Assembly (NCBI GenBank): GCA_005881085.1
Contig: VBGU01000091.1
Location: 1-11,576, forward strand
DNA length: 11,576 bases
Direction: 5' to 3'
From: Chloroflexota bacterium
Lineage (GTDB): Bacteria > Chloroflexota > Limnocylindria > P2-11E
Below the pieces are notes generated by a model that had not been told where the DNA came from, made no database searches, and worked only from the letters and a program-made list of their open reading frames with translations. Position 1 is the stretch's first letter, and every line of letters starts with the position of its first letter. Positions 7,755 to 11,576 of the stretch are shown piece by piece. Made by a program: the position numbers and the translations under genes.

Positions 7755-7759
7755 CCTCC
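7755..7759 (-). promoter_or_regulatory. Shine-Dalgarno sequence deciding a TTG start
   Basis: On the minus strand GGAGG (7759-7755), within the purine run AAGGAGAGGGAGG, stands seven bases before the TTG at 7747. It is the strongest ribosome-binding site in the window and supports the rare start codon of the binding-protein gene. An A-rich patch (AATAAAAAAGG) lies just upstream of it. Confidence 0.75.
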
Positions 7760-7828
7760 CTCTCCTTTTTTATTGGGGTATGGCGCGATTCTGGGCCATC
7801 CTCAGTACCGTCGCTAGCCCGCCGCGGT

Positions 7829-9496
7829 TCAGCGAACCGAAAAACTCCACTCGTAGGCGTTCCACGAGAGAGCCGAACCCGACGGAGTGGGCTGGATCCC
7901 GGCGAGACCCTGCGGTGCCACGTCGACCCGCAACTCCTGATAGAGCGGGAGCGCGGGAAGGGCCGCGGTCCAAATGCGTTCCATCTCGGCATAGATCGCA
8001 CGTTTCTCGGAGCGGTCGGGGGCCTGCGCCGCGAGTCCCGCGAGGACATCGAACCAGGGGTCGACCAGACCGGCCCATCGCTCCGAAGCAAGCTGTGGGT
8101 CGGCCGCCTCCTCCGTCGTGAGCGCCAGATCGAAGTGGCCGCTGCGCACCTCGTTCAGGAGGTCCGGCAGCGCGCGTTCACGGACGTCGACGGCGATCCC
8201 GATGACGGCGAGGTCGCCTGCGACCCGTCTCGCGACGTCGGTACGCGCCGGCGACCCCGCGGCGACGCCGAGGGTCGCGGTCATGCGCTCGCCCCCGCGT
8301 TCGGCGATCCCGAACTCACCTTTGGTGAATCCCGCTTCCGTCAGAAGCGCTCGCGCCCGATCGCGGTCCGGCCGCGCGGCAGGCACGTCCTCTTCCGCCG
8401 CCCACTGGGGCGGAAGGAGGTACGTTCGCGGGACGCGCGCGCGACCCACGAACACGTCGTCGACGATCGACTGGCGGTCGACGGTGAGCTCGACCGCCTC
8501 CCTCACGAGCGGATCCCCAAAACGTTTCGGGTCAGACCCGAACCGGAGCAGGGCCCCCGTCTCGGTGGGGACGTAGTGAGCGAGCAGATGCGTGCCGTCG
8601 GCGAAGCGGTCAAGGGTTCTTGCGAGATCGGCCTCCAGCACGGGCCAGGGCGCGATGTCGATGTCGCCCCGCAAGAGGGACTGGAGCGCGGCGGCCCGGG
8701 TCGGAAAAAAGTGGATCTCGAGCCGGCCGAGCTTCGGCGTTCCGAGGACGTAGCCGGGATATGCGGAGAGCGTCATGCTCCCAGGAAGCCAAGCGGCGAT
8801 CGCGAAAGGTCCCGCGTGGACCGGCTCACGTCCGTACGCCGCGCGCTGTTCGGTGGTCGCCTGCGCCAGGCGGTGGCTCGGCATCACATGAGGGCCGAGC
8901 GCGTAATCGTCCCAACGCTCGCCGTTCCGGTACAGGACACGGACGTCGCGCACCCCGAGCACCTGAACCTCGGAGATCCGATCCGCGGTCCAGCGCGCCA
9001 CTGTGCCAGGCGCCGCGGCCTGATCCTGTTGCCAGGCGAATCGGACATCCGTCGCCGTGATCGGCACGCCGTCTTGCCATTTCGCGTCACGCAGCCGGAA
9101 CGACGCAACGAGGCGGCCGTCGGGTGCATCGGCGTCGTCGGTCACGACGCGAAGATCACCGTTCTCGAGTGTCGGTACGGACTCGGCCAGTCGCGGGATG
9201 AGCTCGTCGTGCGCATCGCGCCGGACGAGCGTTTCCGTGACGGCTGACGCAATGAAGCGCGCGGACGGATCGTCTTCGAAGACCGTGAGCGGCTCGCCGA
9301 CGAGACCGATCACCACGTCACGTCGCGTTGGAGCGGCCGTGGAGCACGCGGTGATGAGGCCAACGACGACCACGAGGGCGAGCGATATCGCGCCGCGCGG
9401 GTTCAGATCAGCGCGGTGCGCCCGGTCCCTTGGCGAATTCGACCGGGTCGTAGTCGAAACCGCCGCCCACAGGATCGGACGCGGTCGAGGAGGCAT
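7829..9496 (-). CDS. Substrate-binding lipoprotein, family 5 type, in the sigma/anti-sigma cluster; start uncertain
   Basis: A second full-length binding protein, up to 555 residues. Hydrophobic residues 36-49 end in the lipobox ITAC (Cys51 from the ATG). The family 5 signature is at about 131-156: F-R-L-R-D-A-K-W-Q-D-G then P-I-T-A-T-D-V-R-F-A-W. The middle and C-terminus also fit, with late P-L-Y-Q (about 524-527). The start is doubtful. ATG at 9496 overlaps the anti-sigma gene by 89 bases, has only AAGG three bases upstream, and adds about 30 arginine-rich residues that look like the anti-sigma gene read out of frame. No ATG, GTG or TTG gives a sensible signal peptide nearer. A CTG at 9406-9404, one base after the anti-sigma TGA, would give a normal 20-residue signal peptide. 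It diverges from the other two binding proteins (no CTQ.GGGP linker) and has no permease next to it. It may feed the downstream importer or act as a peptide sensor; both are inference. Confidence 0.85.
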   Translation of the reverse strand: MPPRPRPILWAAVSTTTRSNSPRDRAHRADLNPRGAISLALVVVVGLITACSTAAPTRRDVVIGLVGEPLTVFEDDPSARFIASAVTETLVRRDAHDELIPRLAESVPTLENGDLRVVTDDADAPDGRLVASFRLRDAKWQDGVPITATDVRFAWQQDQAAAPGTVARWTADRISEVQVLGVRDVRVLYRNGERWDDYALGPHVMPSHRLAQATTEQRAAYGREPVHAGPFAIAAWLPGSMTLSAYPGYVLGTPKLGRLEIHFFPTRAAALQSLLRGDIDIAPWPVLEADLARTLDRFADGTHLLAHYVPTETGALLRFGSDPKRFGDPLVREAVELTVDRQSIVDDVFVGRARVPRTYLLPPQWAAEEDVPAARPDRDRARALLTEAGFTKGEFGIAERGGERMTATLGVAAGSPARTDVARRVAGDLAVIGIAVDVRERALPDLLNEVRSGHFDLALTTEEAADPQLASERWAGLVDPWFDVLAGLAAQAPDRSEKRAIYAEMERIWTAALPALPLYQELRVDVAPQGLAGIQPTPSGSALSWNAYEWSFSVR

Positions 9497-9968
9497 CGAC
9501 CTTGAGGAGGCTGAGCCAACGGACGTAATCGATCTCCCCGGGTGGAGGCTGCGCGCGGAAATAGTCCCGGACCACCGAGTGCGTCGTTGTGGTCGAGGGC
9601 GCCTGGCGTGTCATCGAATCCAGGGAGGTTCCGACCGCGAAGAGCGTTACGCCGACCATGACCGAAACCTCGGCGAGGCGACCAAAGAAGCGAGGCGCGC
9701 GAAGCCATGGGTTCGTTGCCGCAACACTCCTTGGACCGACCGCGAGGCGCACGCGGCCGGGCGCGATCATGGTCCGGCGCTCGCGAAGCGGCGCGAAGGC
9801 GCCGCGAAGCGCGACCTCGACGGGCCGGCTGTTCCGCAGCGCGTCCGCGCATTCGGTGCACGATGCGGCGTGCGCCTCGAGCGCGATCCGCTCTCGCGCG
9901 CCCAGCCGGTCGGCGCCGACCAGGTACGCCGCTTGACGAGATTCGCATCCGCGTGAGAAGAGTTTCAT
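9408..9968 (-). CDS. Membrane anti-sigma factor with zinc-finger (ZAS/RsiW-like) motif
   Basis: A 186-residue protein that should hold the neighbouring ECF sigma factor inactive at the membrane. Its cytoplasmic N-terminus carries His33-x3-Cys37-x2-Cys40 (H-A-A-S-C-T-E-C), the HxxxCxxC signature of zinc-binding anti-sigma domains; Cys8 may be a further ligand. A segment around 100-118 (V-S-V-M-V-G-V-T-L-F-A-V) is a single plausible membrane span, leaving an external C-terminal tail of about 68 residues rich in Ser, Thr, Pro, Asp and Gly without a recognised domain. Its ATG overlaps the TGA of the sigma gene by four bases (ATGA at 9968-9965), the standard coupling for sigma/anti-sigma pairs. 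The signal it senses is unknown. The next gene encodes a binding lipoprotein. The motif and gene order make the role quite secure. Confidence 0.88.
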   Translation of the reverse strand: MKLFSRGCESRQAAYLVGADRLGARERIALEAHAASCTECADALRNSRPVEVALRGAFAPLRERRTMIAPGRVRLAVGPRSVAATNPWLRAPRFFGRLAEVSVMVGVTLFAVGTSLDSMTRQAPSTTTTHSVVRDYFRAQPPPGEIDYVRWLSLLKVDASSTASDPVGGGFDYDPVEFAKGPGAPR

Positions 9969-10636
9969 TCGGCCTCGAGGGGTACAGGTGCTGTGACTCG
10001 CTTCGGTGCCCTAGGTCCAGTAGCGATGAGCGGGCGGCTTGGTTCGATGCCCAGCTCCGGGTGTGCCGCAAGATGCGTTCGGAGACGGCGAAGCGCGTAG
10101 TGCAAGCGGGATTTCACCGTCCCGACCGGACAGTCGACGACTTCAGCGATCTCCGTCAGGTTCAGGCCGTTTAGGTAGTGCAGCACGACCACGAGTCGGT
10201 GCTTGGGTCCGAGCTCGTCGACCGCCCCGAGGACGAGCCTGCGGAGCTCGGCCCGCTCGGCGACGTGCGAGGGGGAGCCGTCCTCGTTCGCGAGCGCCTC
10301 GTCGACGGCGTCGTCCAGAGAGGAGAGGACGAGGCCCTTGCGCGGGCGGCGGTTGTACGAAAGGTTGACCGCCACCCGATACAGCCAGGGACGCAGCGAC
10401 GCGTCCGGCTCGAGACGGGCGAGCGCGCGGTGTGCCCGGGCGAACGTATCGACAACGATCTCTTCCGCGGCGGAGGGATCCTTCGTGATCGCGAGCCCGA
10501 GGCGGAAGATCCCGTCGCGGTACCGATAGAAGAGCGCGTCGAACGCGATGGTATCGCCGTCGCGCGCTGCGTAAACGAGATCGTGGTCGGTGCGAGAATC
10601 CCCGACGGCGGGGTCGCGCCGGGCATCGAGCTTCAT
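9965..10636 (-). CDS. RNA polymerase sigma factor, ECF (sigma-70 family, group 4)
   Basis: At 223 residues this has ECF size and two domains. Region 2 (about 32-98) includes F-D-A-L-F-Y-R-Y, the D-P-S-A-A-E-E-I-V-V-D-T-F core-binding segment (53-65) and W-L-Y-R-V-A-V-N (84-91), the -10 recognition side. After a linker of about 35 residues comes region 4 (about 133-187), with A-V-D-E-L-G-P-K-H-R (138-147), the Y-L-N-G-L-N-L-T-E-I-A-E turn (154-165) and G-T-V-K-S-R-L-H-Y-A-L-R-R-L-R (172-186), the helix-turn-helix for the -35. A tail of about 36 residues follows. The ATG lies inside the stop of the NlpC/P60 gene (ATGA, 10636-10633), and the stop overlaps the anti-sigma start. It is therefore made in one chain with a wall peptidase and its own inhibitor. 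I could not find a matching promoter motif, so its regulon, including possible autoregulation, is open. Confidence 0.95.
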   Translation of the reverse strand: MKLDARRDPAVGDSRTDHDLVYAARDGDTIAFDALFYRYRDGIFRLGLAITKDPSAAEEIVVDTFARAHRALARLEPDASLRPWLYRVAVNLSYNRRPRKGLVLSSLDDAVDEALANEDGSPSHVAERAELRRLVLGAVDELGPKHRLVVVLHYLNGLNLTEIAEVVDCPVGTVKSRLHYALRRLRTHLAAHPELGIEPSRPLIATGPRAPKRVTAPVPLEAE

Positions 10637-11499
10637 TCTGTGGAAACGTCCGGAAGGTAGCGGCGGATCCCGAGAAGCTTGCGATCGCCGCCGAGCCGGT
10701 TGTGCTCGACGACGCCGCCCTTCATCGGCGCGTGGATGAACTCGGTCGGGCTCGTGGCGAGCGCGACGTGGGTCACGCTCCGGTCTCCGAAGAACATGAG
10801 GTCACCTGCTCGCGCCTTTTCCACCCTTCGGCCGAGCATGGCCTGCTGATCCGCGTCCCGCGGCAGGGCCACCCCGTTCAAACGGTACACCTGCTGAACG
10901 AGTCCAGAACAGTCCAGGCCTAGTGCCGTCGTACCACCCCACAAGTAAGGAACGCCCATGAACGATTCCGCGGTTTTCAGGTAGTCATCGGCGGTCGGGT
11001 AACGGGCGGGAACCTCCCCGTCGCGGGTTGTGTCGGCTACGGCGAGGAACCCGGACCGGGGACCCCGCGTCCGGTCGCCCCGCAGGGGTACCTCGGCCCA
11101 TTCCGGGCGCGCGTTGGCGCCATCGATACCGACTGCTTTGAACATCTGCGGCGGTCGCGTGCCGGCTGGAAGCCTCTCGATGACCGCGGACTCTCGTGAC
11201 TCGTGCTCGTGTACGTCGGCCAGGAGCACGGCGACGACGTGTGAGTAGCTCGATCCGGGGACCTCGAAGATCTGGTCGGCCCTGACCCATCCGAAGTATT
11301 GATCCGGACCTTGCACGTAGCGCCAATCGCTCCGCTCCCCAAGCACGATGACCATCTCGGTGAGATGAGCCTGATCGACGAGCTCGGAGGTCTCCGCCGG
11401 CTCCGCTCTGAGCTCCGCGATCCCGACCGTGACCAAACCCTTCGGCGGCGCGACCATCGCGACGCGAGTCGAGGCGCGGACTAGGTCGGTCGCTGCCAC
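10633..11499 (-). CDS. NlpC/P60 endopeptidase with SH3-like N-terminal domains (YkfC-like)
   Basis: A cysteine peptidase of the family that cuts gamma-D-Glu to diamino-acid bonds in peptidoglycan stem peptides. In the 288 residues the C-terminal NlpC/P60 domain (about 170-285) shows P-Y-L-W-G-G (184-189), catalytic Cys197 in LDCSGL, His244 in THVALA and the third residue His256 in FIHAP. The 12-residue His-His spacing equals that of the Cys-His-His triad in YkfC. LPRDADQQ (212-219) is also typical. Residues about 20-80 (W-R-Y-V-Q, G-W-V-R-A) and 85-155 fit two SH3b-like units, the YkfC layout, which restricts substrates to free murein peptides. No signal peptide is visible, which fits cytoplasmic or recycling use, though the start matters. 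GTG at 11499 has only a distant GGAG; ATG at 11457 is the alternative. Fused by ATGA to the ECF sigma gene. Confidence 0.9.
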   Translation of the reverse strand: MAATDLVRASTRVAMVAPPKGLVTVGIAELRAEPAETSELVDQAHLTEMVIVLGERSDWRYVQGPDQYFGWVRADQIFEVPGSSYSHVVAVLLADVHEHESRESAVIERLPAGTRPPQMFKAVGIDGANARPEWAEVPLRGDRTRGPRSGFLAVADTTRDGEVPARYPTADDYLKTAESFMGVPYLWGGTTALGLDCSGLVQQVYRLNGVALPRDADQQAMLGRRVEKARAGDLMFFGDRSVTHVALATSPTEFIHAPMKGGVVEHNRLGGDRKLLGIRRYLPDVSTE

Positions 11500-11576
11500 T
11501 TGAGCTTCGGGCTCCGCGCGGCGGCCACCTCATCCAAACGCCGAAGCGGTGTGTTCTTCGGCGCGTCGTGCACCGA
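11481..11576 (-). CDS. C-terminal tail of an unidentified protein, cut by window edge
   Basis: The minus strand is open from the right edge for 31 codons to a TAG at 11483-11481; most codons end in G or C, as in the real genes nearby and unlike the competing frames. The tail is basic, with the segments H-D-A-P-K-N-T-P-L-R-R-L and S-P-K-L-K-W-Q-R. It would overlap the GTG of the NlpC/P60 gene by 19 bases, in keeping with the tight packing of this cluster, or end 23 bases before the alternative ATG at 11457. Too little is left to name the protein. In Bacillus the neighbour of a YkfC gene is a dipeptide epimerase, but I see nothing here to support that. Confidence 0.5.
   Translation of the reverse strand, partial: SVHDAPKNTPLRRLDEVAAARSPKLKWQRPT

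Noticed and set aside
7825..7839. Small hairpin CGGTTC-AGC-GAACCG over the stop codon of the second binding protein
   Set aside because: Six-pair stem with no T-tract on either strand and inside coding sequence; too weak to call a terminator.
7739..9247. Plus-strand open frame of 502 codons opposite the second binding protein
   Set aside because: Same reversed-codon composition, heavy in Arg, Gly and Asp; the opposite strand carries a lipobox and family 5 signature, so this is a shadow.

Overview
The window comes from a GC-rich bacterium whose codons mostly end in G or C. Three proteins with lipobox signal peptides, frequent GTG and TTG starts, and tightly overlapping genes suggest a free-living, monoderm-type high-GC organism. 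A Chloroflexota (Limnocylindria/Ellin6529-like) or similar soil/freshwater lineage is my best guess. This is inference only, because no taxonomic marker gene is present.

Nearly everything reads on the minus strand, so transcription runs from right to left. The right end (about 9400-11576) is a compact chain: the C-terminal tail of an unidentified gene cut by the window edge; an NlpC/P60 cell-wall peptidase with SH3-like N-terminal domains (10633-11499); an ECF sigma factor (9965-10636); and a zinc-finger-type membrane anti-sigma factor (9408-9968). The peptidase/sigma and sigma/anti-sigma junctions are both 4-base ATGA overlaps. Directly behind the anti-sigma gene lies a family 5 peptide-binding lipoprotein (7829-9496).

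The middle and left part is a complete peptide-type ABC importer in the canonical order. A second binding lipoprotein (6068-7747) ends at a strong intrinsic terminator (6013-6042). It is followed by two permeases (5046-5966 and 4084-5046, overlapping by one base) and two ATPases (2914-4029 and 1850-2902). A third family 5 binding lipoprotein begins at 662 and runs off the left edge. The only plus-strand gene (821-1849) encodes a secreted lipoprotein of unknown function with a possible concanavalin-like fold. Its stop codon directly abuts the stop codon of the last ATPase gene.

Together the content resembles the dpp-ykf locus of Bacillus subtilis, where an NlpC/P60 endopeptidase is encoded beside a dipeptide importer and works on murein peptides. 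Here the equivalent set additionally carries its own ECF sigma/anti-sigma pair, fused by overlaps to the peptidase and followed by a binding protein. That suggests a wall-peptide salvage or sensing module under dedicated control. No RNA genes, insertion sequences, CRISPR arrays or gene-free stretches over 300 bases were seen.
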